Shown piece by piece: positions 24,820 to 34,502 of a stretch of 64,000 nucleotides of DNA. Position 1 is the stretch's first letter, and every line of letters begins with the position of its first letter. A program made the translations under genes and the position numbers. The notes beneath the pieces are model-generated. The model was not told where the DNA came from and ran no database searches. It saw only the letters and a list, made by a program, of their open reading frames with translations. Source of the stretch: Sphingomonas_B tabacisoli (lineage in GTDB: Bacteria; Pseudomonadota; Alphaproteobacteria; Sphingomonadales; Sphingomonadaceae); the NCBI RefSeq assembly GCF_042678385.1, contig NZ_JBHUDY010000001.1, positions 248,001 to 312,000 of the forward strand, read 5' to 3'.

Positions 24820-26121
24820 ATGACGAAATTCACAGACCTCGGCCTGGCCGAGCCGATTCTCAAGGCTCTGTCGGCCAAGGGCTATAACGATCCCACGCCG
24901 ATCCAGGTCAAAGCGATCCCGCCGGTGCTGGAAGGCCGCGACCTGTGCGGCATCGCGCAGACCGGCACCGGCAAGACGGCGGCGTTCGCGCTGCCCAGCC
25001 TCGACCATTTCGCCCGCCACCCGAAGCCGACCCCCATCGGCGGCTGCCGCATGCTCGTCCTCTCGCCGACCCGCGAGCTGGCCGCTCAGATCGCGCAGTC
25101 GTTCCGCGACTATGCCCGCTTCATGCGCTTGTCGGTCGAAACCGTGTTCGGCGGCGTGCCGATCGGCCGCCAGATCAACAAGATGCGCCCCGGCGTCGAC
25201 ATCGTCGTCGCGACGCCGGGCCGGCTGCTCGACCTGATCGACCAGCGCGCCCTCACTTTGCGTGACGTCGAAGTCTTCGTGCTCGACGAAGCCGACCAGA
25301 TGCTGGACCTGGGCTTCATCCACGCGCTGAAGCGGATCAGCCAGATGCTGCCGAAGCAGCGCCAGACCCTGTTCTTCTCGGCGACCATGCCGAAGGCGAT
25401 TGCGGAGCTGGGCGACCGCTTCCTGACCGATCCGGTCAAGGTCGCGGTGACGCCGGTCGCCTCGACCGCCGAGCGCGTCCGCCAGTTCGCGACCTTTGTA
25501 AACCAGGCCGAGAAGCAGGCACTGCTGACGCTGACGCTCAAGTCCGAGCCGATCGACCGCGCGCTCGTCTTCACCCGCACCAAGCATGGCGCCGACAAGG
25601 TCGTGCGCAACCTGCAGGCGGCGGGCATCGGCTGTGCGGCGATTCACGGCAACAAGTCGCAGCCGCAGCGTACCCAGGCGCTGCAGGCGTTCCGTTCGGG
25701 CGAGATCAAGATCCTCGTCGCGACCGACATCGCCGCGCGCGGCATCGACGTGTCGGGCGTCAGCCACGTCTTCAACTTCGAGCTGCCGAACGTGGCGGAG
25801 CAATATGTCCACCGCATCGGCCGCACCGCGCGCGCCGGGCGTGACGGCATCGCGATCAGCTTCGTCGATGGCGAGGAGCGCGCATACCTGAAGCAGATCG
25901 AGCGGCTGACGCGCGTGCAGCTCGAGCCGGTGCCGCTGCCTGAGAATTTCGAGAAGGCCAAGGCGTCGCTGCCTAAGCCGACCCAGGCCAAGCCGACCGC
26001 CCAGCGCCGTCACGAAGAGCAGCGCGCGCGGCCGGCGGGCGACCGCCCGCATCGTCCCTTTCGCCGCCGGTCGTCCGGGGTTGGGACACATAAGGGCGCG
26101 GTGCGGCGCGCGGGCGCATAA
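24820..26121 (+). CDS. DEAD-box RNA helicase (RhlE-like)
   Basis: ATP-dependent RNA helicase of 433 residues: Q motif GYNDPTPIQ (about 22), motif I AQTGTGKTAAF (about 45), Ia PTRELAAQ, Ib TPGRLLD, II DEAD (about 155), III SAT, V DIAARGIDV, VI HRIGRTARAG (about 330). The C-terminal tail is basic and Pro/Arg-rich (RPAGDRPHRPFRRRSSG), typical of RhlE. Such helicases act in rRNA maturation and cold adaptation. The 219-base leader (24601-24819) may hold a regulated 5' UTR. Confidence 0.93.
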   Translation: MTKFTDLGLAEPILKALSAKGYNDPTPIQVKAIPPVLEGRDLCGIAQTGTGKTAAFALPSLDHFARHPKPTPIGGCRMLVLSPTRELAAQIAQSFRDYARFMRLSVETVFGGVPIGRQINKMRPGVDIVVATPGRLLDLIDQRALTLRDVEVFVLDEADQMLDLGFIHALKRISQMLPKQRQTLFFSATMPKAIAELGDRFLTDPVKVAVTPVASTAERVRQFATFVNQAEKQALLTLTLKSEPIDRALVFTRTKHGADKVVRNLQAAGIGCAAIHGNKSQPQRTQALQAFRSGEIKILVATDIAARGIDVSGVSHVFNFELPNVAEQYVHRIGRTARAGRDGIAISFVDGEERAYLKQIERLTRVQLEPVPLPENFEKAKASLPKPTQAKPTAQRRHEEQRARPAGDRPHRPFRRRSSGVGTHKGAVRRAGA

Positions 26122-26215
26122 GCGCTTGATCTGGCGAGAGTAGGAGCTAGGAACGGCGTCTGGGCGGGGGGAACGTCCCGGCCGGGCGCGGTTCCGGCCC
26201 GTTAGAAGGTTTGCA

Positions 26216-28138
<1,923 letters not shown>

Positions 28139-29162
28139 AGACCATATTCTCCGCAGCCGTCGCGATCTGCTCCTCTTCGATCGCATAGCGCTCGGAAAGC
28201 TTCGCCACCACTTCGCGGACGAGCTGTTCGGGGGCCGAAGCTCCGGCGGTCAGTCCCAGGGTGCGCACGCCGTGCAGCCAGGCGAAATCCACATCCTCGC
28301 CGCGCTGCACCAGCATCGCTTTCGCGCCGGCACGTTCCGCCGCTTCCACCAGCCGCAGCGAGTTGGAGCTGTTCGGGGCGCCGATCACCAGCATTGCGTC
28401 GCACAGCGGCGCGATCGCCTTGACGGCCGCCTGTCGGTTCGAGGTCGCGTAGCAAATGTCCTCGCCGCGCGGACCTTGGATCGCTGGGAATCGATGCTTC
28501 AGCGCGCAGACGATCGCGGCAGTGTCGTCCACCGACAAGGTCGTCTGGGTCAGGAACGCCAGATTGTCAGGATCGGCAGGCGCAAGGGTTTCGACGTCGG
28601 CCAGCGTTTCGACCAAGGTGATCCGCCCATCCGGCACCTGACCGAACGTGCCGATCACTTCCGGATGGCCGCCATGCCCGACGAACAGGATGTGCTTGCC
28701 GGCATCGACCAGTTTCTCGGCCTGGCTGTGCACTTTGGAAACCAGCGGGCAGGTCGCGTCGAGATAATGCAGGCCCCGCGCTTCGGCTTCCGCGGGCACG
28801 GATTTCGGCACGCCGTGCGCGGAGAACACCACCGGGGCATCGTCCGGCACTTCGTCCAGCTCTTCGACGAACACCGCGCCTTTCGCCCTGAGCGCATCGA
28901 CGACGAAACGGTTGTGCACGATCTCGTGGCGCACATAAACGGGCGCGCCATAGCGTTCGAGCGCGAGTTCGACGATCCGGATCGCCCGGTCGACGCCCGC
29001 GCAAAAGCCGCGGGGCGCCGCTATCAGCAGCTTCAGGACAGGCAACGATGTCATGTTGCCTGCGCAGATAGGCGATCGGTGTTCATGATACCAGCGTCGC
29101 TTGCCTGATTTGGGGCAGCTTCCTATGCTCCGCGCCTTCCTGCCCAGACCGAGGTTCCCGTC

Positions 29163-29810
29163 TTGTCGCTTCGCCTTGCCATTGCCGCCGCTGCCCTCGC
29201 TCTGACGCTCGGCGCCTGTTCCCGCGCCGGCGAGCTCGATCCGGCGGGCGGCATCCGCGTCGCGCGCTCGGCCTGCCCGGCGGCGGGCGTGCCTGCCTAT
29301 ACCGGCGACGTCACGCTGTTCGATCCGCCGCAGAGCCGCGACGCGCGCGCGATCGACGTTACGGCGACGATCACCAACCTGCGCCTGACCTGCGACGATA
29401 CGGCGGAAGGACCGGAAGTGGCGGCGACCGTCACGTTCGACGTGCTCGCTCGCCGCCGCGATGCGACTGCGCCGCGTCAGGTGGTGCTGCCTTATTTCGT
29501 GACCGTGATGCGCGGCGGCAACGTCGTTTATTCGAAGCGCGTCAGCCGGGTCGCGATCGACTTCGCCGCTGGTCAGGACCGTGCCCAGACGTCGGCGCAG
29601 GGCTCGGCGACGATCACGCGTTCGGCGGCAACGCTCCCTGAAAACGTCCGCGCGCAAATCCTCAAGAAGCGCAAGGCGGGCCGCGAGGACGCCGCGGTCG
29701 ATCCGATGTCGGAGCCGGGCGTCCGCTCGGCGGTGGCGCGCGCCAGCTTCGAACTGCTCGTGGGTTTTCAGCTCACGCCCGACCAGCTCCAGTACAACGC
29801 GACGCGGTAA
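29163..29810 (+). CDS. Hypothetical lipoprotein, 215 aa
   Basis: Lipoprotein signal with lipobox LTLGAC (Cys19), then a beta-rich domain (IDVTATITNLRLTCDDT, VAATVTFDVLARR, PYFVTVMRGGNVVYSK) and a helical tail. No named family recognised, though similar lipoproteins occur widely in sphingomonads. The start is TTG 29163-29165 with GAGG eight bases upstream. Monocistronic: ispH is divergent upstream and an element A repeat follows its stop. Confidence 0.75.
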   Translation: MSLRLAIAAAALALTLGACSRAGELDPAGGIRVARSACPAAGVPAYTGDVTLFDPPQSRDARAIDVTATITNLRLTCDDTAEGPEVAATVTFDVLARRRDATAPRQVVLPYFVTVMRGGNVVYSKRVSRVAIDFAAGQDRAQTSAQGSATITRSAATLPENVRAQILKKRKAGREDAAVDPMSEPGVRSAVARASFELLVGFQLTPDQLQYNATR

Positions 29811-29818
29811 AGGTGACG

Positions 29819-29904
29819 GTGCGTCCCTCGACTTCGCTCGGGATGGACGGGGTGGAGCAAGGCCGCTCTCAATCGTCCATGCCGAGCGAAGTCGAGGCAC
29901 GCAC
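29819..29904. repeat. Palindromic repeat, element A, intergenic copy 2
   Basis: Arm 29819-29848 and arm 29875-29904 are complementary inverted copies of about 30 bases with a 26-base interior. Each arm closely matches an arm of the copy at 10460-10529 and shares CGAGCGAAGTCGAG (or complement) with the element inside lnt. It lies between the lipoprotein gene and the DUF2231 gene. Confidence 0.8.
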
Positions 29905-29950
29905 TTTCTGATCAAAGGAACGGCCGCGTCCCCGCCCGCGTTTGCGGAGG

Positions 29951-30424
29951 ATGGACGAGGACCATCCGCGCAGCACGGCGAAGATCGCTGGCCACCCCAT
30001 CCACCCGATGGTGGTGATGTTCCCGATCGTGCTGTTCATCGCGTCCTGGGTTTGCGACCTGCTTTACTGGCATAGCCGCGATCTCACCTGGGCGACGTTC
30101 GGGCTGATCACCCTGGGGCTCGGCATCGTGACTGCTGCGATTGCTGCCATCTTCGGCATGATCGACTATTTCGGCGACGAACGCGTGCGGGCGATTCCGG
30201 CGGCAACCAAACACTTCGGCGCGAACGTCGCGGTCGTGCTGATCGAGATCGGCAGCTTCGCGTGGCGCATGAGCGGCGGTCCCGATTACGTCATGCGGAT
30301 GGGCCTCGTGCTCTCGACCGTCGCGGTGGTGTTGCTCGGCTATTCCGGCTGGAAAGGCGCAACGCTTGTGTACGAATATGGCGTGGGCGTTGACTCGCGG
30401 CGCGGGCACGGTCAGAGCCGCTGA
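29951..30424 (+). CDS. DUF2231 membrane protein
   Basis: 157 residues with four predicted membrane helices (MVVMFPIVLFIASWVCDLLY, about 20-39; TFGLITLGLGIVTAAIAAIF; FGANVAVVLIEIGSFAW; VLSTVAVVLLGYSGW). The opening KIAGHPIHPMVV with two histidines is the DUF2231 hallmark and could bind heme or metal. The ATG at 29951 directly abuts GGAGG, so the initiation site is uncertain (TTG at 29942 is an alternative). Role unknown. The glycine riboswitch starts shortly after its stop. Confidence 0.8.
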   Translation: MDEDHPRSTAKIAGHPIHPMVVMFPIVLFIASWVCDLLYWHSRDLTWATFGLITLGLGIVTAAIAAIFGMIDYFGDERVRAIPAATKHFGANVAVVLIEIGSFAWRMSGGPDYVMRMGLVLSTVAVVLLGYSGWKGATLVYEYGVGVDSRRGHGQSR

Positions 30425-30447
30425 CGTCGCCGGCGGGCAACCGTCGG

Positions 30448-30644
30448 GCGTTCGCGGGAGAGTTCCTGATCTCGATCAGGACGCCGAAGGAGCAACCGCC
30501 CCGGAATCTCTCAGGTCCAAGGACCGCGGACGCTTTAAGCGACACTCTGGAAAGAGTTCGCTCCGAAAGGGGCGGGCCACCGAAGGGGTAAGCCGGGCCA
30601 AGCGTCCGGCGAAAGCTCTCAGGTTCCCGTGACAGAGGGGGCAG
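30448..30644 (+). ncRNA. Tandem glycine riboswitch upstream of gcvT
   Basis: Two consecutive glycine aptamers. Aptamer 1 (about 30448-30530): GGGAGAG at 30456-30462, GCCGAAGGAGCAA from about 30483 and AATCTCTCAGG at 30505-30515. Aptamer 2 (about 30531-30644): CTCTGGAAAGAG at about 30545, ACCGAAGGGGTAA at about 30580, GAAAGCTCTCAGG at about 30611. It lies in the leader of the glycine cleavage operon; glycine binding should raise expression of gcvT and downstream genes. Exact ends are approximate. Confidence 0.95.
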
Positions 30645-30693
30645 CCGATGCGTTTCCGTGAGGGAATGCTGCTGCCAGTCACGGAGAATGCCG

Positions 30694-31818
30694 GTGAGCG
30701 ACACGGACGATCTTCCCACCCAGACCCTCCCGCTCGACGGCTGGCATCGCGCGCGCGGCGCCCGGATGGTGCCGTTCGCCGGCTACCATATGCCGATCCA
30801 GTACGAAGGCATCATGGCCGAGCATCTCTGGACGCGTGAGAACGCCGGCCTGTTCGACGTCAGCCATATGGGTCAGCTTCTGATCAGCGGCCCGGACGCC
30901 GCGGGCGAGTTGGAGAAATTGCTGCCCGGCGACATCAAGGGGCTGGGCGAAGGCAAGGTCCGCTACTCGCTGCTGTTGAACGAGAGCGGCGGCATCCTCG
31001 ACGACCTGATGGTGACGAACCTCGGCGGCGGCACTTATTACATGGTCGTCAACGGCGCGACCAAATGGGACGACATCGCGCACCTGCGCGAGCATCTGCC
31101 CGACGAGATCGTGCTCAATCATCTGGAGGATCAAGCGCTGCTCGCGGTGCAAGGGCCCAGGGCGGCCGACGCCGTGACGCGCCTCTTTCCGCAGGCGGGC
31201 AGCCTGTTCTTCATGGAAGGGACGGGGCTCGTCTGGGAGGGCGTGAAGCTCGGCATCGGCCGTTCGGGCTATACCGGCGAGGACGGGTTCGAGATTTCGG
31301 TGCCCGCCAGCCATGTCGACAAGCTGGCGGCCCTGCTTACGGAGCAGCCGGAAGTAAAGCCGATCGGCCTCGGCGCGCGCGATTCGCTGCGCCTCGAAGC
31401 GGGCCTGCCGCTCTACGGCCACGATCTCGATGAGGAGACGACGCCGGTGATGGCCGATCTCGGCTTCGCGCTGTCGAAGCGCCGGCGCGAGGAACGCAGT
31501 TTCCCGGGCGCCGCGCATATCCTGATGGAGCGCGAGCAAGGGCCGATCACCAAGCGCGTGGGCCTGCTGGTCGAAGGCCGCCAGCCGGTGCGCGAGGGCG
31601 CGGTCGTGGTGGACGCGGACGGCTCTGAGGTCGGCAAGGTGACGTCCGGCGGCTTCTCGCCCAGCCTCGAGCGGCCGATCGCGATGGCCTATGTGCCGCT
31701 CGCTGCCGCCCAGCCGGGCACGCGCGTGCGCCTCAACCAGCGCGCCAAGATTTTCGATGCCGAAGTCACGGCCATGCCGTTCGTCCCCCACCGCTATCAC
31801 CGCAAGGGAGCCAAGTGA
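30694..31818 (+). CDS. gcvT: Glycine cleavage system T protein (aminomethyltransferase)
   Basis: Transfers the aminomethyl group from lipoyl-GcvH to tetrahydrofolate, releasing ammonia. 374 residues from GTG 30694: MVPFAGYHMPIQYEG (about 20-34), FDVSHMGQLLISG (about 53), SGYTGEDGFEISVP (about 190-203, folate site) and LRLEAGLPLYGHDLDE (about 233). GTG 30694 has GGAG at eight bases and yields the usual SDTDDL start; ATG 30688 is an alternative. First gene behind the riboswitch; its stop overlaps the gcvH ATG by one base. Confidence 0.95.
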   Translation: MSDTDDLPTQTLPLDGWHRARGARMVPFAGYHMPIQYEGIMAEHLWTRENAGLFDVSHMGQLLISGPDAAGELEKLLPGDIKGLGEGKVRYSLLLNESGGILDDLMVTNLGGGTYYMVVNGATKWDDIAHLREHLPDEIVLNHLEDQALLAVQGPRAADAVTRLFPQAGSLFFMEGTGLVWEGVKLGIGRSGYTGEDGFEISVPASHVDKLAALLTEQPEVKPIGLGARDSLRLEAGLPLYGHDLDEETTPVMADLGFALSKRRREERSFPGAAHILMEREQGPITKRVGLLVEGRQPVREGAVVVDADGSEVGKVTSGGFSPSLERPIAMAYVPLAAAQPGTRVRLNQRAKIFDAEVTAMPFVPHRYHRKGAK

Positions 31819-32189
31819 TGCCGCGCTATTTCACCAAGGACCATGAGTGGATCGACGTTTTGGGCGACACCGCCACCGTCGGCATCACCGATTATGCGCA
31901 GAGCCAGCTCGGCGACGTCGTGTTCGTCGAAGTGCCGGAAGCCGGCCGCGCCCTGACCCAGGGCGGCGAGGCGGCGGTCGTCGAATCGGTGAAGGCTGCG
32001 TCCGACGTGTACGCGCCGGTCTCCGGCGAAGTGACCGAGGGCAACGCCGCCCTCGCCGACACCCCCGACCTGGTGAACACCGCGCCGGAAACCGACGGCT
32101 GGTTCTTCCGCATGCGCCTGAGCGACACGTCCCAGCTCGACAGCCTGATGGACGAAGGCGCGTACAAGGAGTTCGTGGCGGGGCTGTGA
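31818..32189 (+). CDS. gcvH: Glycine cleavage system H protein
   Basis: Lipoyl carrier of the glycine cleavage complex, 123 residues. The lipoylated lysine is Lys59 in VVESVKAASDVYAPVSG; other family blocks are YFTKDHEWIDV at the start, LGDVVFVEVPEAG and NTAPETDGWFFRM. ATG 31818-31820 overlaps the gcvT stop (TGATG). A 170-base repeat tract follows, separating it from the methyltransferase gene. Confidence 0.96.
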   Translation: MPRYFTKDHEWIDVLGDTATVGITDYAQSQLGDVVFVEVPEAGRALTQGGEAAVVESVKAASDVYAPVSGEVTEGNAALADTPDLVNTAPETDGWFFRMRLSDTSQLDSLMDEGAYKEFVAGL

Positions 32190-32199
32190 GGCAGCAAGC

Positions 32200-32371
32200 C
32201 CCTCCCCTTCAGGGGAGGGGTTGGGGTGGGGACGTGACCCGCTCCGATGCTTCTGACAGCCCCACCCCCACCCCTCCCCTGAAGGGGAGGGGTTGGGGTG
32301 GGGACGTGACCCGCTCCGATGCTTCTGACAGCCCCACCCCCACCCCTCCCCTGAAGGGGAGGGGCTTAAGG
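32200..32371. repeat. Tandem G/C-rich palindromic repeat tract inside the gcv operon
   Basis: A 72-base unit (CCCCTCCCCT...AGGGGAGGGG hairpin, a TTGGGGTGGGG stretch, a unique middle from about 32232, and CCCCACCCCC) is present twice and closed by a third hairpin arm ending near 32371. Strong hairpins in mRNA between gcvH and the methyltransferase could stabilise the upstream message or weaken downstream expression. It lacks the spacer diversity of a CRISPR. Confidence 0.85.
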
Positions 32372-32378
32372 ATCGCCA

Positions 32379-33143
32379 ATGCTCAACCCCACATCCCGCT
32401 GGTCGCCGACCGACTACGCCAAGAACGCCGCCTTCGTGCCGGAGCTCGGCCGGGCGGTGGTGGAGCTGCTCGCCCCGCGCGCCGGCGAGCGCATCCTCGA
32501 TCTCGGCTGCGGCGACGGCGTGCTGACCGAGGCGCTGGTCGCGGCCGGCGCCGAAGTGGTCGGCGTCGACGCCTCGCCCGAGATGATTGCCGCCGCGAAG
32601 GCGCGCGGGCTCGATGCGCGGGTAATGGACGGGCAGGCGCTCGATTTCGACGGCGAGTTCGATGCCGTCTTTTCGAATGCAGCGCTCCACTGGATGCTCG
32701 ATCCGGCGGCCGTCGCGCGCGGGGTTTTCCGCGCGCTCAAGCCCGGCGGCCGCTTCGTCGGCGAGCAGGGCGGGGCGGGAAACATTGCCCAGCTACGCAG
32801 CGCGCTCCGCGAAGTGCTCAACGCGCGCGGCTATCCGGTCCCGGCCGAAGACCCGCAATGGTACGCCTCGCCTGAGGAGTTCACCGACGTTTATGCCGGT
32901 GCCGGCTTCGGCGACGTCGAGGCATGGCTGATCGACCGCCCGACGCCGCTGCCCGCCGGCGCCGCCGCCTGGTACAAGACCTTCCGCGCCGGCTTCCTCG
33001 ACGCCGCGCACGTCCCCGAAACCGAGATCGACGCCGTCACCGCCGAGGCCGAGGAGCGCGCCGCCCCCGCGCTGCGCCAGCCAGACGGCCGCTGGATCGC
33101 CGATTACGTCCGCCTCCGCTTCACGATGAGAAAGCCCTCGTAA
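32379..33143 (+). CDS. Class I SAM-dependent methyltransferase inside the gcv operon
   Basis: 254 residues, Rossmann-like methyltransferase: motif I ILDLGCGDGVLTEALV (about 39-54), acidic loop VVGVDASPEM (about 61-70), motif post-I ARVMDGQALDF, motif II FDAVFSNAALHWM (about 92-104) and LKPGGRFVGEQGG. Resembles trans-aconitate or ubiquinone-type methyltransferases; substrate not predictable. It lies between gcvH and gcvPA, followed immediately by gcvPA (TAA then ATG), so it should respond to the glycine riboswitch. Confidence 0.88.
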   Translation: MLNPTSRWSPTDYAKNAAFVPELGRAVVELLAPRAGERILDLGCGDGVLTEALVAAGAEVVGVDASPEMIAAAKARGLDARVMDGQALDFDGEFDAVFSNAALHWMLDPAAVARGVFRALKPGGRFVGEQGGAGNIAQLRSALREVLNARGYPVPAEDPQWYASPEEFTDVYAGAGFGDVEAWLIDRPTPLPAGAAAWYKTFRAGFLDAAHVPETEIDAVTAEAEERAAPALRQPDGRWIADYVRLRFTMRKPS

Positions 33144-34502
33144 ATGCGTTACTTGCCCCTCACCGACGCCGATCGCGGCGCGATGCTGCGCACCGTCGGC
33201 GCCGGCAGCATCGACGACCTGTTCGTCGATGTGCCTGCCGAAGCGCGGCTCTCCGGCCCGATCGCCGGCTTGCCCAACCATGCTTCCGAGCTTTCGGTCG
33301 AGCGCCAGCTCGCCGCGCTCGCCCGCCGGAACACCGTCGCCGGCGACGTGCCGTTCTTCCTCGGCTGCGGCGCCTATCGCCACCACGTTCCCGCGAGCGT
33401 CGACCACATCATCCAACGCGGCGAGTTCCTGACCGCCTACACGCCCTATCAGCCGGAAATCGCGCAGGGCACGCTGCAGATGCTGTTCGAGTTCCAGACG
33501 CAGGTCGCGCGGCTGCTCGGCTGCGATGTCGCCAATGCGTCGATGTACGACGGCTCGACCGCCTGCTGGGAAGCGATCGCGATGGCCGGCCGAGTCACGC
33601 GCCGGAAAAAGGCGCTACTCTCCGCCGGCCTCCACCCGCATTACGTCTCGGTCGCGAAAACAATGGCGCGCTTTACCGGCGACGAGCTGCACACGGCGCT
33701 GCCGAAACTGGAAGCCGCGACCGACGCCGCCACGCTGCTGAATCAGATCGACGGCGACACCTCGTGCGTCGTCGTCCAGTATCCCGACATTCTCGGCCGT
33801 GTCGGCGACCTGTCGCAGCTGGCTGCGCGGGCGCACGAGAAAGGCGCCCTGCTGGTCGCGGTGGTGACCGAGCCGGTCGCGCTCGGCCTGATCAAGTCGC
33901 CCGGCGAGATGGGCGCGGACATCGTCGTCGGCGAAGGCCAGTCATTGGGCGTCGGACTGCAGTTCGGCGGCCCTTATGTGGGCCTGTTCGCCTGCAAGGA
34001 GAAATTCGTCCGCCAGATGCCGGGCCGGCTCTGCGGCGAGACGCTGGACGCCGAAGGCAAGCGCGGCTTCGTCCTCACGCTGTCCACCCGTGAGCAGCAT
34101 ATCCGCCGCGAAAAGGCGACGTCCAATATCTGCACTAACTCGGGGCTGTGTGCGCTCGCCTTCTCGATCCACATGACGCTGCTCGGCGAAAAAGGCCTGC
34201 GCGGGCTGGCCGAGCTGAACCATGCCGGCGCCGGCGCCGCGGCCGAACGGCTGGCGCGGGTGCCGGGCGTCGAACTGGTCAACCAAAGCTTCTTCAACGA
34301 GTTCACGCTGAAGCTGTCGAAGGAAGCCCGGCCGCTGGTCCGCCGCCTCGCCGAGCGCGACATTCTCGCGGGCGTGTCGCTCGGCCGCCTCTATCCGGGC
34401 GTCGATGCGCTTGAGAACGGGCTCGTCGTCGCCGTCACCGAAACCACCACGCCGGAGGATGTCGAGGCTTTGGCCTCCGCCCTTCAGGAGGAACTCGCAT
34501 GA
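33144..34502 (+). CDS. gcvPA: Glycine dehydrogenase (decarboxylating) subunit 1
   Basis: N-terminal half of the split P-protein, 452 residues; together with GcvPB it decarboxylates glycine with PLP and loads GcvH. Motifs: FLGCGAYRHHVPASVDHI (about 72-89), TAYTPYQPEIAQGTLQML (about 98-115), NASMYDGSTACWEAI (about 131) and TSNICTNSGLCALAF (about 327). It adjoins the methyltransferase stop and overlaps gcvPB by ATGA. Confidence 0.96.
   Translation: MRYLPLTDADRGAMLRTVGAGSIDDLFVDVPAEARLSGPIAGLPNHASELSVERQLAALARRNTVAGDVPFFLGCGAYRHHVPASVDHIIQRGEFLTAYTPYQPEIAQGTLQMLFEFQTQVARLLGCDVANASMYDGSTACWEAIAMAGRVTRRKKALLSAGLHPHYVSVAKTMARFTGDELHTALPKLEAATDAATLLNQIDGDTSCVVVQYPDILGRVGDLSQLAARAHEKGALLVAVVTEPVALGLIKSPGEMGADIVVGEGQSLGVGLQFGGPYVGLFACKEKFVRQMPGRLCGETLDAEGKRGFVLTLSTREQHIRREKATSNICTNSGLCALAFSIHMTLLGEKGLRGLAELNHAGAGAAAERLARVPGVELVNQSFFNEFTLKLSKEARPLVRRLAERDILAGVSLGRLYPGVDALENGLVVAVTETTTPEDVEALASALQEELA

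Noticed and set aside
26151..26195. EcfG-type promoter before the hybrid kinase
   Set aside because: GGAAC occurs twice but no CGTT lies at 16-17 bases; spacing and -10 element do not fit.
29055..29915. N-terminal extension of ispH
   Set aside because: Runs opposite to the lipoprotein gene; ATG 29054 gives a normal IspH.
32200..32371. CRISPR array
   Set aside because: Only two 72-base units with identical interiors, no spacers and no cas genes.
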